Shown here: in pieces, positions 25,521-34,403 of the stretch
Numbering within the stretch: the first letter of the stretch is position 1
Layout of the letters: each line of letters starts with the position of its first letter
Assembly: GCA_964604015.1 (NCBI GenBank)
Contig: CAZRXF010000012.1
Coordinates: forward strand, 124,001-188,000
Length of the DNA stretch: 64,000 bases
Origin: CANNBR01 sp964604015
GTDB lineage: Bacteria > Babelota > Babeliae > Babelales > CAIQNR01
Reading direction: 5' to 3'
Notes under the pieces: generated by a model
What the model saw: only the letters and a program-made list of their open reading frames with translations
Databases searched by the model: none
What the model was told of the DNA's origin: nothing
Program-made: the position numbers and the translations under genes

Positions 25521-26069
25521 TTACTCGTGATGACTTTCATGATGCATTACAACCGCATCATCTTCTTCCTGGTGTCCAGCATGATGTTTTGCGGTGCTTT
25601 CTTCGTCCGTGCTTACCATTTCGCTACGGTTGGGTTGTTTCTTTTTGCTCTTTGTTGTCTTTTGTTTTTTAGCCTTTTTATCAACTACCATACCTTCGTC
25701 GTTTGCTTTTCTCTTCTTTGATGCTCTTACTGTAATGACAGCAGGTTTGCAGTGGTGGTGAGCCTTGTCATGATCTTCTGAGTAACCGCTTCGTCTCTTT
25801 TTAATATGAACGGTTGCGGTACCAGGGTTTAAGTGCTTAAGGAGCCACACATCTTTTTTGGTTTCTTCTAGTTCCAAGACAGGTTGTCCTGCTACAGTCG
25901 GTGCTTCGTCTTCAATCCATATTGCAGTGGCATAGACAGTTTGAGTAGTGTCTTCAACCACATCTTTTTTAAACTTTCCCCATTCTGCCATGATGGCAAC
26001 GCCCATCCCGTGGGAACTTGCAATATAGCCAAGACTAATGAGTGCGAGTGCAAACAACTGTTTTTTCAT
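25521..26069 (-). CDS. Exported protein with Ig-like core and His/Lys-rich tail (cluster member 3)
   Basis: 182 residues: signal peptide about 1-20, a beta-rich core about 40-115 (WLLKHLNPGTATVHIKKRR shares the PG-T turn with its neighbours), then a Lys-rich segment (KKAKKQKTTKSKKK) and a His/Glu-rich tail (HHAGHQEEDD, HHESHHE). The His-rich end could bind metal. Its stop lies 17 bases before the next ATG. Function unknown. Confidence 0.77.
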   Translation of the reverse strand: MKKQLFALALISLGYIASSHGMGVAIMAEWGKFKKDVVEDTTQTVYATAIWIEDEAPTVAGQPVLELEETKKDVWLLKHLNPGTATVHIKKRRSGYSEDHDKAHHHCKPAVITVRASKKRKANDEGMVVDKKAKKQKTTKSKKKQPNRSEMVSTDEESTAKHHAGHQEEDDAVVMHHESHHE

Positions 26070-26120
26070 GATTCTATCCTTCTTTTTTTAACGGTTTTAA
26101 GAACTTTTTTTAGTAGGAAC

Positions 26121-26597
26121 TTAGATTCCATCTTCTCCATCTCGAATTTTTCTCACTCCGGTTTTATCGGTGGGGGATATGACCTCGACGACGTGTTCAC
26201 ATGGGGGCTTATTCTGATAAAACGAGGAGGGCATAAAACGAATGATATAAGTCCCGGGATGTGGAAAGGTGATCTCGTAGTATGGTTCAGGTTGATCATC
26301 TTCCTCCCCCTTCATAAGGATGGGGGTCTTGTTGTAGGGAATTGAGGTATCTTGTTTTCCTGGAACTTTCAAGAACACCTCGAAACCAACTTCAACTTTT
26401 TCGATGTCAGAAAAGGGATTAATGCACTGTTTGATGTGAAGAGTATCACCACAGACCATCATTGCAGGGATTTCATCCATGTTAAAAGCATTGTAAATGA
26501 CAGGCTGCACCGTAGATTTTTGTACGGGTGCGGGAAATGCAAGAGCTGCAACAAGCAGGAGGGAAACAATGAGTAAAAAGAGATGGTGCTTTTTCAT
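26121..26597 (-). CDS. Exported beta-rich protein (cluster member 2)
   Basis: 158 residues from ATG 26597 (AAGGA 6 bases upstream). Signal peptide about 1-22 (LAFPA-PVQ), then a mostly beta domain ending in YYEITFPHPGTYIIRFMPSSF, a strand-PGT-strand motif typical of Ig-like or cupredoxin-type sandwiches, with three cysteines. It starts 9 bases after the previous gene, so the two are co-transcribed. Function unknown. Confidence 0.77.
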   Translation of the reverse strand: MKKHHLFLLIVSLLLVAALAFPAPVQKSTVQPVIYNAFNMDEIPAMMVCGDTLHIKQCINPFSDIEKVEVGFEVFLKVPGKQDTSIPYNKTPILMKGEEDDQPEPYYEITFPHPGTYIIRFMPSSFYQNKPPCEHVVEVISPTDKTGVRKIRDGEDGI

Positions 26598-26606
26598 AAT
26601 CATTCC

Positions 26607-28226
26607 TTACTTTTCTTCTTCATTGACTTCATGAGAGGGGACTTGGTCGTGTTCGGCGGCTGGTTCCTCTTGCTCTTGCTTGTCTTGTTCTTCTAAGTCG
26701 GAAGCAAGGGAATCATTCGATTCGTCATCGGATGTTGTAACTTCTTCGGTGGGTGTTTTTAATGCAGATTCAGTTGATTCTTTTTCTTCTGCAGTTGCTT
26801 CTCCTGGAAGGTTTTCGTCAGCGCGTAAAAAGCTTGCGAGAGCGCCTTCTTGTTCAAGCGGAATAAGCGGCCCTTGCGGGTGTTCTGCAAGGTATGGAAC
26901 TACTGATGTATGTTTTTCTTCTAAATCTTTTGATGGTTTAGTTTTTTCTTCCGTTGCGGTTTCTGTCTCAGTCGTACCTTTAACAAATACTGGCTGTTCA
27001 AATGTTTCTGTGCCTGTTGAATAGGTGATTGTCGTTTCGCCTGCTTTATGTGCAGTTAAAGAGACGGTCCATTCAGGTTTTTCTTTGCTTCCCTTAAACG
27101 AGAGGGTTACCCCAACAATGGCAGGATTTGCTGATTGCGCGCTGCCACCTGCAAAGCTGGAGAGAATTTTTGTTTCTCCGAGAAGGAGGGTAACAGGAGG
27201 ATGCGTGGTGATCTTTTCAAGAACAGGTGGTTGAGGGAGCGCGAGGCTTTCACCCGTTTTGCTTGCTTCACTGATAACGTTGCGCAGATCATGCATGAAC
27301 CCTTTGAAATGTTCTTGCATGGTGGCAAGGTACTGATCTTCTAGCATTTTTAATTTTTCTACAGCTGACGAGGTTTGTTCTTCGGGAAATTGTGTGCCTT
27401 CCATTTCAGTAGGTGTGATGGTTACGTGATAAGCCGGTTGAAGGCTTTGAGGATGAACGCCGGTTCCTTCAGCCTTAAAAATGGTGAATGATCCTTCATG
27501 TATTGTTGCTGGAATGGTGATCGTTTGTTCTGTTTTTCCGTGTATTACGGTTGTGGTCAGGTAAGAACTGTACTTTTTATCTTGGATAACATAGTGCATT
27601 TCTGCTTCATTACCGGTTAAAGGTGCGAGTTTTGCAGAATGGCCAGGAATAATGGCAAGTGTTGGAATTGACGCAGTGCGCTTGACCGTTGAAAGGTGCT
27701 CGTGTGAGGGCGTTGTTACAGGAAGAGACTTTTGAGTTACATGTGGTTCTGCGTGTTCTTCTGAATGAGACATTGGTTCGGTATCAAGATGAGATTCTGG
27801 GTGTGTTTCAGGTGACGACATGAAAGGATTTTCTGTGGTTGTGTCATGCTCTTCCACCTGTGCCGAATGATGAACTGTTTCAACGTGTGGCGCTTCGTCA
27901 TGTCCTGAGGATGGTTCAGAAGCTGGAGTAGCAAAAGGATTTTCTTGTGCGTGACTAGGTGCGATGGTTGGTTCATGCTCTTCGGTTGATGAAGCTACCG
28001 GACCAAATGGAGAGGCAACGGGTAATGAGCTTTCATGAGGGGGAGTTATGTGAGAGCTAGCAAAAGGGTTTTCTGTTGTCAGAGATGGGGCGCTAGATGG
28101 ATGTGCAGAATCTGCATTAGAAGAAGCTGGTGGGGGAGCAAAACCAAACACTGGGTGAGAAGGTTTTATTTGGGTGCAAAAAAACGTCACAAAAGCCATA
28201 CATAAGCTTATAATGCGCAACTTCAT
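26607..28226 (-). CDS. Exported protein with ENPF repeats and bacterial Ig-like domain (cluster member 1)
   Basis: 539 residues. Signal peptide about 1-22; a low-complexity Ser/Pro/His/Glu region about 25-180 in which ENPFAS, ENPFAT and ENPFMS recur at irregular spacing; a beta-rich region about 195-280; a helix about 290-330; then a domain about 345-425 (VTLLLGETKIL, SANPAIVGV, TVSLTAHKAGETTITYS) resembling Big_2 or pilus-assembly N-terminal Ig-like folds; and an acidic tail. Such a layout fits a surface or secreted protein. First gene of the five-gene exported cluster. Confidence 0.8.
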   Translation of the reverse strand: MKLRIISLCMAFVTFFCTQIKPSHPVFGFAPPPASSNADSAHPSSAPSLTTENPFASSHITPPHESSLPVASPFGPVASSTEEHEPTIAPSHAQENPFATPASEPSSGHDEAPHVETVHHSAQVEEHDTTTENPFMSSPETHPESHLDTEPMSHSEEHAEPHVTQKSLPVTTPSHEHLSTVKRTASIPTLAIIPGHSAKLAPLTGNEAEMHYVIQDKKYSSYLTTTVIHGKTEQTITIPATIHEGSFTIFKAEGTGVHPQSLQPAYHVTITPTEMEGTQFPEEQTSSAVEKLKMLEDQYLATMQEHFKGFMHDLRNVISEASKTGESLALPQPPVLEKITTHPPVTLLLGETKILSSFAGGSAQSANPAIVGVTLSFKGSKEKPEWTVSLTAHKAGETTITYSTGTETFEQPVFVKGTTETETATEEKTKPSKDLEEKHTSVVPYLAEHPQGPLIPLEQEGALASFLRADENLPGEATAEEKESTESALKTPTEEVTTSDDESNDSLASDLEEQDKQEQEEPAAEHDQVPSHEVNEEEK

Positions 28227-28353
28227 TAACTACCCTCCATTTTTCTTTTCAATTCTTGAATGATCACATTTACAAATTTACAAATATAAAATATTAAAAA
28301 ACAATAAAATTGTGAAAGCGGGTTGTTTTTAGCCTTAATTTAACTACAAATTG

Positions 28354-28381
28354 TTGGCATTGTTTCAAATTGAAATATGAT
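28354..28381 (+). promoter_or_regulatory. Putative promoter of the exported ankyrin gene
   Basis: TTGGCA, 16 bases, TATGAT, with a predicted leader of about 70 bases. The 28227-28460 gap is AT-rich and separates divergent genes, so it must also hold the promoter of the minus-strand cluster, which I could not place. Confidence 0.5.
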
Positions 28382-28460
28382 TATGTATCATTAGGGATAA
28401 GAGATGGCGCCAAAAAATGGGCTGTTTCGGAACGATTAATTTCTCAAAAAGGAGATTATA

Positions 28461-29549
28461 ATGAAGAAAAATAAGGTGCTGTTTGCCATTGGGCTACTTT
28501 TGGTTGTGGGGCAGACCCAAACCGGGCAAGGTGGAGAGGCGGTTCCCGCTGTGTTTCGTGAAGAGATTAATGTGCTGGGATCTGAAGGCGGACGTACAGG
28601 TTATGCTATGACTGAGGTCCCTGCCATGACACGTGAGAAGTTTGTGGAACGATGGGCTCAACCAACGAAACAGAATCTGACACCTAAACAAGAAGTTGAA
28701 TTAAAAAAATTAGAACAGCAAAGAGATGCTATTTACAAAGAATTGGATGCGGTATGGCATAAACGAGAAACAATGGCATCTACAAGATTTAACCAAGTGC
28801 CATCGAAGTTGCAACGCGCAGCTTTGAATGTGCTGGCCAAAGGTTCTGCGGCAGACATGCACAAACTTGTACAATTGGGACTTGATGTCAATATGCCTAT
28901 TAGAGAATACACCTTATTGATGCAGACCAGTGATAGAGAAATGATGAAGTGCCTAATTGAAGAGTGTCATGCTGATATAAATGAAGTGGTATGGCAGCCT
29001 CGCTGGGGACATTACGTAACCGCCCTTGATTGCTCAAACTGGGCGTCTTTTCAAAGTAAAGAGGAAGCTGCCATCCAAGCAAAGGTGAGCGCGTATCTTA
29101 AAAGTAAAGGCGCCAAAACAGCAGGAGAACTTGGGTTTTGGTCTGACTATAATGGGGATTACGTCCTTAGTTCTGAGGATGAGTCTATAATCAGCTTTAG
29201 AAATACTGTGGCAGCATTGAATAGTAAGCTTGCGACCGTTTGGTCTCAAATAGAAAAACTGACTGGTGAAAACCCTTTCCGTTTCAGGGGGATTTTTCGT
29301 GGACCAGTTGAGCGCGGACCAGTGATGATGGGACCAGAGAGGCCAAGACCTGTTTTAATTCAGTCTCTCATTAGTTACCTGGTTGATCACTTTAATGCAG
29401 ACAGAAAGCCAGTTGAAGCCCTTCTTATGTTGCTTGACCAGCTTGTGAAAAGTGACTTCTTCGAACAGCTTACATTTGAACAACAACGAGAGTTTCTGAC
29501 AATGGTCACAAGGGCAGCACTTAATCCTGTTGAAATGGTGCGTAAATAA
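28461..29549 (+). CDS. Exported ankyrin-repeat protein
   Basis: 362 residues: signal peptide about 1-24, a helical region about 65-105, then degenerate ankyrin repeats about 115-225 (LAKGSAADMHKLVQLGLDVN, LLMQTSDREMMKCLIEE, YLKSKGAKTAGEL) and a C-terminal helical domain. Exported ankyrin proteins are common effectors in intracellular and protist-associated bacteria. No catalytic domain is visible. AAAAGGAG lies upstream of the ATG and a terminator follows. Confidence 0.85.
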   Translation: MKKNKVLFAIGLLLVVGQTQTGQGGEAVPAVFREEINVLGSEGGRTGYAMTEVPAMTREKFVERWAQPTKQNLTPKQEVELKKLEQQRDAIYKELDAVWHKRETMASTRFNQVPSKLQRAALNVLAKGSAADMHKLVQLGLDVNMPIREYTLLMQTSDREMMKCLIEECHADINEVVWQPRWGHYVTALDCSNWASFQSKEEAAIQAKVSAYLKSKGAKTAGELGFWSDYNGDYVLSSEDESIISFRNTVAALNSKLATVWSQIEKLTGENPFRFRGIFRGPVERGPVMMGPERPRPVLIQSLISYLVDHFNADRKPVEALLMLLDQLVKSDFFEQLTFEQQREFLTMVTRAALNPVEMVRK

Positions 29550-29572
29550 TAATCGTCTCAGCTGCATAATTG

Positions 29573-29611
29573 AAAAGCGGGTTTTCTGATTGTTCAGAGC
29601 CCGCTTTTTTT
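29573..29611 (+). terminator. Rho-independent terminator
   Basis: AAAGCGGG pairs with CCCGCTTT around a long loop, then a T run. Its last bases touch the stop codon of convergent tgt. Confidence 0.8.
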
Positions 29612-30743
29612 ACATGCACCCATCAAGAATAGCCGTCCGATAGGAAGCCATTTTTTGCATCATAAAATGCAGGTTATGAATACTTGCAAGGCTATAGGCC
29701 GTAAGCTCGTGGGCCTTAAAAAGATGGCGTAGGTATGCAATCGTGTAATGCGTACAAGTGTAACAAGTGCAGGTTTCATCAATTGGCCGGAACGCAGCAT
29801 GGTACTGCGTATTCATGATTTTTACGGTCCCTTGATTGGTAAATAAAAGGCCATGGCGAGCGCAACGGGTAGGGTGTGATGAGTCCATTGTGTCGATTCC
29901 AAGTTTGATGCATGGTTCAAGTGAGGTAAGATCACCAATACCAAGCAAATGATTTGGCTTATCAGAAGGTAAGTGAGACACCATGCCTTCAAGCATGGTA
30001 AACATTTCAGCATGCGTTTTGCCGAGTGATCCTCCAATGGCATAGCCTCCAAAAGGATGGGTCGCAGCAAAATCGCAACTTTTTTTACGAAGCTCCTGAT
30101 CGATACCTCCGTGGATGACCGCATACATAGTTTGGCCTTTTTCGTCCTTCATGTGTTCATCAAGAGAACGTTTTTCCCATCGATGGGTGCGTTCAAAGGA
30201 TCTGACAAGAGCGCGCTTATCAACGTGGTAAGGCGGAAGTTCATCAAGGGGAATAATGATGTCAGCACCAAGGTCTTTTTGTGCCTGTACCGATGATTCA
30301 GGGGTTAAAAGGATAGGCGCACCATCACGGTAGGATCGAAAAAGAACTCCTTCTTCATCAATTCTTAAAACAGAATTTTTTTGCTGTTTCTTACCCTTAC
30401 TTTTCAGTTCTTCGTTAACTGTTCCGTACATTAAACTGAAAACCTGGAAGCCACCAGAATCAGTAATCAGTGGCTGTTTTCGATTCATGAACGTATGTAA
30501 GCCGCCAGCTTGTTTAACAAGCTCAGTTCCGGGGTGAAGAATCAAATGATAGGTGTTACAAAACATTAACTGGATGCCAAGGGCATCAGTGTATGCGCTA
30601 TCGACTGCCTTAAGAGTAGCATTCGTTCCAACAGGAACAAAGTTGGGAGTATCGATCGCCCCATGAGGAGTATGGATTCTGCCAACGCGAGCACGTGACT
30701 TTTTTGATTGATAAATAAGTTCGAAAGAAAAGGGAGAGTTCAT
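29610..30743 (-). CDS. tgt: Queuine/guanine tRNA-ribosyltransferase
   Basis: 377 residues. Exchanges guanine-34 of GUN-anticodon tRNAs for a queuosine precursor. Motifs: DSGGFQVFSL (catalytic Asp region), GGYAIGGSLGKT, and the zinc site CTCYTCTHYT near the C-terminus. Where preQ1-using bacterial enzymes have GGLAVGE, this one reads GGYAIGG. Its ATG overlaps the stop of the upstream queuosine-precursor transporter gene (ATGA). No queuosine synthesis gene is seen in the window, so salvage of preQ1 or queuine is likely. Confidence 0.96.
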   Translation of the reverse strand: MNSPFSFELIYQSKKSRARVGRIHTPHGAIDTPNFVPVGTNATLKAVDSAYTDALGIQLMFCNTYHLILHPGTELVKQAGGLHTFMNRKQPLITDSGGFQVFSLMYGTVNEELKSKGKKQQKNSVLRIDEEGVLFRSYRDGAPILLTPESSVQAQKDLGADIIIPLDELPPYHVDKRALVRSFERTHRWEKRSLDEHMKDEKGQTMYAVIHGGIDQELRKKSCDFAATHPFGGYAIGGSLGKTHAEMFTMLEGMVSHLPSDKPNHLLGIGDLTSLEPCIKLGIDTMDSSHPTRCARHGLLFTNQGTVKIMNTQYHAAFRPIDETCTCYTCTHYTIAYLRHLFKAHELTAYSLASIHNLHFMMQKMASYRTAILDGCM

Positions 30744-31435
30744 GAGGCTTTGTGAGGTTTAAAAGGCAAAAATCTTCGACAAAAAGTAACGAGAGGAATC
30801 CCGGAGAAGATGGCGATACATTTGATGGTGTAGCTGAACACGATGACTTGTGCGACTGAATAGACGGTGCCAGACAACGCAATCAATGTGAAGGCAACGG
30901 TATCAAACAGTTGGCTTAACACGAGGGCAAGAATCGTTTTGGTAAAAAAGCGTGATGTTCCCCACCAGGTAGAAAAAAGGTGATACAGCGAAAGATTAAT
31001 CGCCTTGGTTGCTAACGCAATGATGCAGGAGGTTGTCATAATCCAGGGAAGGGGTCCAAGAACTGCTAGGTATTCACTTTGAGTGATGTCATGGATGTTT
31101 GGCTGATACCAGAGAAAAAGTTGAGCCATAACGATGAAAAAGAGCGTGATATACAAGCACAAAGAGATCGCTCGTTCGGCTTCTTTTTTTCCGTAATATT
31201 CGTAAATGAGGTGAATGGCAAGGTCAGAACCGATAGCAAGTGCATCACAGGTGACGACATCAAGACCAAACAGGGTTGTTTGTTTTCGTACAAAAAAATT
31301 ACTTAATAAAGCACACAGCGTCACAAGGGACGTAAGCCCGCCTAAGCCAAAAAAACGAGCTCCGATTGCAAACAAGGCAACGGAACTACTTTGAGCAAAA
31401 AAAATAAGTTCGTTAAATCCACATGAAAGTAACAT
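30740..31435 (-). CDS. yhhQ: Queuosine precursor transporter (YhhQ/VUT family)
   Basis: 231 residues with about six membrane helices. ALLSNFFVRKQTTLFGLDV and FFTKTILALVLSQLFDTVAF match the YhhQ (DUF165, vitamin-uptake-like) family, which imports preQ0, preQ1 or, in Chlamydia, queuine. Four-base overlap with tgt makes a two-gene uptake-and-insertion operon. Confidence 0.9.
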   Translation of the reverse strand: MLLSCGFNELIFFAQSSSVALFAIGARFFGLGGLTSLVTLCALLSNFFVRKQTTLFGLDVVTCDALAIGSDLAIHLIYEYYGKKEAERAISLCLYITLFFIVMAQLFLWYQPNIHDITQSEYLAVLGPLPWIMTTSCIIALATKAINLSLYHLFSTWWGTSRFFTKTILALVLSQLFDTVAFTLIALSGTVYSVAQVIVFSYTIKCIAIFSGIPLVTFCRRFLPFKPHKAS

Positions 31436-31456
31436 CTTGTCCCCCGTAAAACGCTC

Positions 31457-31485
31457 AGTATATCGTAAAAGAAGGGATTTAAAAA
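31457..31485 (-). promoter_or_regulatory. Putative yhhQ-tgt promoter
   Basis: On the minus strand TTTTTA, 17 bases, TATACT, about 20 bases before the yhhQ start. The -35 is weak. Confidence 0.38.
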
Positions 31486-31534
31486 CACGCCAGGAACGTT
31501 GGAATGAGCTCAGGCTGGCGTGAGATAAGGGGGA

Positions 31535-33145
31535 ATGATGAAAAAAGTGGCAATGATAGTTTTATTGGGAGGGTTGGCGGTCAGCTCTCTGGTATGTTTG
31601 CCAAAATCTGCACAAGAAGAGCAGCTTAAGGTGTGCGCTTTATGTGGCGCCTTGGCTGTAGCGCAAGAAAGCTTTTCGTACCCTTTTATATGTCGGGCAT
31701 GTCTTGTCGCAAGAATGAAAGGCATTTTAAAGCCACACGCTCCTACTTCTATAGCAACAGAAGATGGAACATCTGCGATTGTGCCAATGCATCTACCAAA
31801 GTTACAGCATGCAGGAGCAGCAGCTACGGATTTTGCCATAGTACCACGTCACTTAAGTTATGCAGATACGGCAGAGGAAGGGGCCTCTTTGTCGTCTGCC
31901 GCTGGTGGTGGCAAAAAAGATCCCTTTAATCACATACTTACTTTCGATCGATTTCAATCTGTCGCAAGGCGTACCAAACAAACGGTTCTGGTACGTCCTG
32001 AGAGAACAGGGCAAGAGCGAAAAAACAAGGACGCGTTCAAACGTTCCATTGAAGAGGAAGCACACATGAGTCGTGAGCATATGTGGAGCTATCTGGTGGC
32101 ACAAGATCATACGTTTGTGACGGTGCAAAGTGCACTTCTTCCGCATCCATATCGTGAAAAAGCGTATTTTACACGAAAACCATTTACCAAAATGCTGTAC
32201 CGAAATGGGTGTGCTGTTTTTGTTCTTCCGACAGAGTACGAGGTTCATGATTTTTCTTGTAATAAGACAATGTTTTTCCCTTTCGCAAAAAAGGATGAGT
32301 TGGAACATTATCTCTATAAAAACGGACATGGGGGACAATTCAAGGAATATGTAGTTACTGTTCCTTCAGATGGAAAAAAAATGAAATCAACAGGATTGAT
32401 TCCAACGCTTCGCTATGCATTGACGGATGACAGAAGGACGGTATTAGTGGGAAATGATGGGGGATACATTCTTAAGTGGGAATTAGGGGCGCCAGTAGAA
32501 GATGTTTTTGCACGCGCAGATGAGGTTGCTGTTGTTGCTGATGGTCATCACTTTGTTCAAGATTTTTCTCGCCATGAGGAAGAAGAAGAAGTGACAGTTC
32601 GTGATTACCCACTGGATGTCCTTGTAGTTGAAAAAGCACAACCGCGTGATCTTATGGAGCAAGGTTTTGTAAGAGTAGGAGCGCCAGAAATGACCGTTGA
32701 TATGTTTATGCGGGACTTGGCGTCTGTTCCTGATTCTTGTACGTATATGATTTATCAACCAAGTACCCTGGAAGAGTTGGCTGTCCATCTTAGAAGGTCA
32801 CAAGAACCTTCTGGGGGAAAGAGAAAATTTTCTTACTCTTTAACGATAGAACAGGACGAAGAAACACAGGAGCAGGAGGCGGTGATTAAGGTTATTGGAA
32901 ACGTGTTACTTGATAATGGTTGTGAAGATGCATGGAAGGAAGAAATAGTTCTCTACTCTCTTCAAGATCGGGCATGGTATCGAGATGGTCAGGTGGTGAC
33001 GTGGGATCATGAGGATCTGATTAGTTTTGACTATGAAAATAAAGAGGCAAAACGCTTTGTGCTTCCTGAAGGGGTTACGCGGGATAATGTTGCTGCAAAA
33101 ATGCCGGAATTGGCATTTACCGAACTACGTCAGGCAGGCGCTTGA
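31535..33145 (+). CDS. Exported zinc-ribbon protein, paralogue 1 of 3
   Basis: 536 residues. Signal peptide about 1-26, then a four-cysteine zinc ribbon (Cys34, Cys37, Cys53, Cys56). A disordered region leads to a beta-rich C-terminal part with repeated strand pairs: CAVFVLPTEYEVHDF...MFFPF, RRTVLVGNDGGYILKWEL, VVTWDHEDLISFDYENKEAK. The same signal/ribbon/strand-pair plan recurs in the next two genes. The beta units look like degenerate propeller blades, which is a guess. Function unknown; zinc binding is inferred from the cysteines. Confidence 0.82.
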   Translation: MMKKVAMIVLLGGLAVSSLVCLPKSAQEEQLKVCALCGALAVAQESFSYPFICRACLVARMKGILKPHAPTSIATEDGTSAIVPMHLPKLQHAGAAATDFAIVPRHLSYADTAEEGASLSSAAGGGKKDPFNHILTFDRFQSVARRTKQTVLVRPERTGQERKNKDAFKRSIEEEAHMSREHMWSYLVAQDHTFVTVQSALLPHPYREKAYFTRKPFTKMLYRNGCAVFVLPTEYEVHDFSCNKTMFFPFAKKDELEHYLYKNGHGGQFKEYVVTVPSDGKKMKSTGLIPTLRYALTDDRRTVLVGNDGGYILKWELGAPVEDVFARADEVAVVADGHHFVQDFSRHEEEEEVTVRDYPLDVLVVEKAQPRDLMEQGFVRVGAPEMTVDMFMRDLASVPDSCTYMIYQPSTLEELAVHLRRSQEPSGGKRKFSYSLTIEQDEETQEQEAVIKVIGNVLLDNGCEDAWKEEIVLYSLQDRAWYRDGQVVTWDHEDLISFDYENKEAKRFVLPEGVTRDNVAAKMPELAFTELRQAGA

Positions 33146-33261
33146 GGAATAAGATTAAAATTCAGGTACTCTTGCGCGTTTTTTGCAAGAAAGTGTAGTG
33201 TAGAAAGGAACTTTACGCATGTTGCGAGCGTTGGGCGGGGATAAAAACGGGGGGAAAAAGG

Positions 33262-34386
33262 ATGAAAAAACGGTGGTTATGTTGGTACCTGATGATGGGC
33301 TCATTACACCTTGTTACGCACACCGCCCATGCGTCTCCCGTTAAAACAGTTGTTGCCTGTTCTTTGTGTGGAACCGCCCTTACTCCCTCTGAAATGCAAC
33401 TGAATATCCAAAAAGGCGTGAGCCGCAAAAAGTTCCTTTGTCTTTCCTGTTGGGCTTTCAAGGGAAAGGGTAACGAGGAACAAAGTAGTGCCCTGTCTCC
33501 AGTAGCGCCTCCACCATCCCCAGCTTCTTCTTCCCCCACTTCCTTTTTTTCATGTGATGATCGTGTTGTGGGTACTGGAAGCTCATCATTGGGCGATGAG
33601 GCTTATTATGGGAGTGAGGCATTAGTGCGAGCGGCAGATCATGTGGTGGATTGGGAATTTGAAGATGGCCCTTTTGCTCAGAAAAGAAAGCCGAGGAAAA
33701 AGGTACAGTATGGTAGAAGAGGCCCCGTAGTTGTAAAAAGACGCCCTCAAAAACCGGTCGCTCCACAAAAAGAACAACCTGTGGCCGCTGTTGCACCAAC
33801 CGTAGCTGATCAATCCACTCAATCTATTGCGTCGTTCCCTTTTCATATGCCGAGGTGGTGGTACTTCTTTCCTCAGGTTCCTGGTACGCCTCGTAATTCT
33901 GAACTGCAGGTTTTTTATGAGGATCAACATGTTTTTGGTACCGTCTCTGAACATCCAGCACAGGAGTTGTGGTGCCAAGGTCCTAAGGCAGTTATTGTCA
34001 CTAATGATGGCTACACGTTTTTCGATATGGAAAAACAGGAACGGATTTTCTTTCCGACAAGAGAAGCTTTAGATGCTTACACAGCAAAAGAAGGAATTAC
34101 TTACGAATTCAAGGTTGTTTTGCAAGAAAAAAAAGAGGCACTTCTAGGTGGATTTGATGATGTTTGGAGGCGAATCAATCAGTCATTTGATGAATTTAGC
34201 CGGAGTATGAACGGAAGTTTTGATGAAGCAGAAAGAGAACATCGTGCACGGGTTAGTGCATATGAAGCCATGGCAAGTGGATTTTCTAAGAAGCATGATA
34301 CAGGAGCTCAGGATGCTTCAGAACCGGGTGAAAGTGGAGGAAATTCATTGGAACAACAGTTTTTACATATGACTATTAAGGAATAG
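33262..34386 (+). CDS. Exported zinc-ribbon protein, paralogue 2 of 3
   Basis: 374 residues. Signal peptide about 1-24 (AHA-SPV), zinc ribbon Cys33, Cys36, Cys60, Cys63, a Pro/Ser-rich linker, a basic stretch (KRKPRKKVQYGRRG), then the shared beta unit (AVIVTNDGYTFFDMEKQERIFFP) at about 235-270 and a helical tail. GGGGGAAAAAGG precedes the start. Clearly homologous in plan to the genes on either side. Function unknown. Confidence 0.82.
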   Translation: MKKRWLCWYLMMGSLHLVTHTAHASPVKTVVACSLCGTALTPSEMQLNIQKGVSRKKFLCLSCWAFKGKGNEEQSSALSPVAPPPSPASSSPTSFFSCDDRVVGTGSSSLGDEAYYGSEALVRAADHVVDWEFEDGPFAQKRKPRKKVQYGRRGPVVVKRRPQKPVAPQKEQPVAAVAPTVADQSTQSIASFPFHMPRWWYFFPQVPGTPRNSELQVFYEDQHVFGTVSEHPAQELWCQGPKAVIVTNDGYTFFDMEKQERIFFPTREALDAYTAKEGITYEFKVVLQEKKEALLGGFDDVWRRINQSFDEFSRSMNGSFDEAEREHRARVSAYEAMASGFSKKHDTGAQDASEPGESGGNSLEQQFLHMTIKE

Positions 34387-34403
34387 TTAGGTAGGGGGAG
34401 CAG

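Noticed and set aside
31853..32338. 161-codon frame opposite zinc-ribbon paralogue 1
   Set aside because: Antisense shadow; the plus-strand protein has a signal peptide, ribbon and paralogues.
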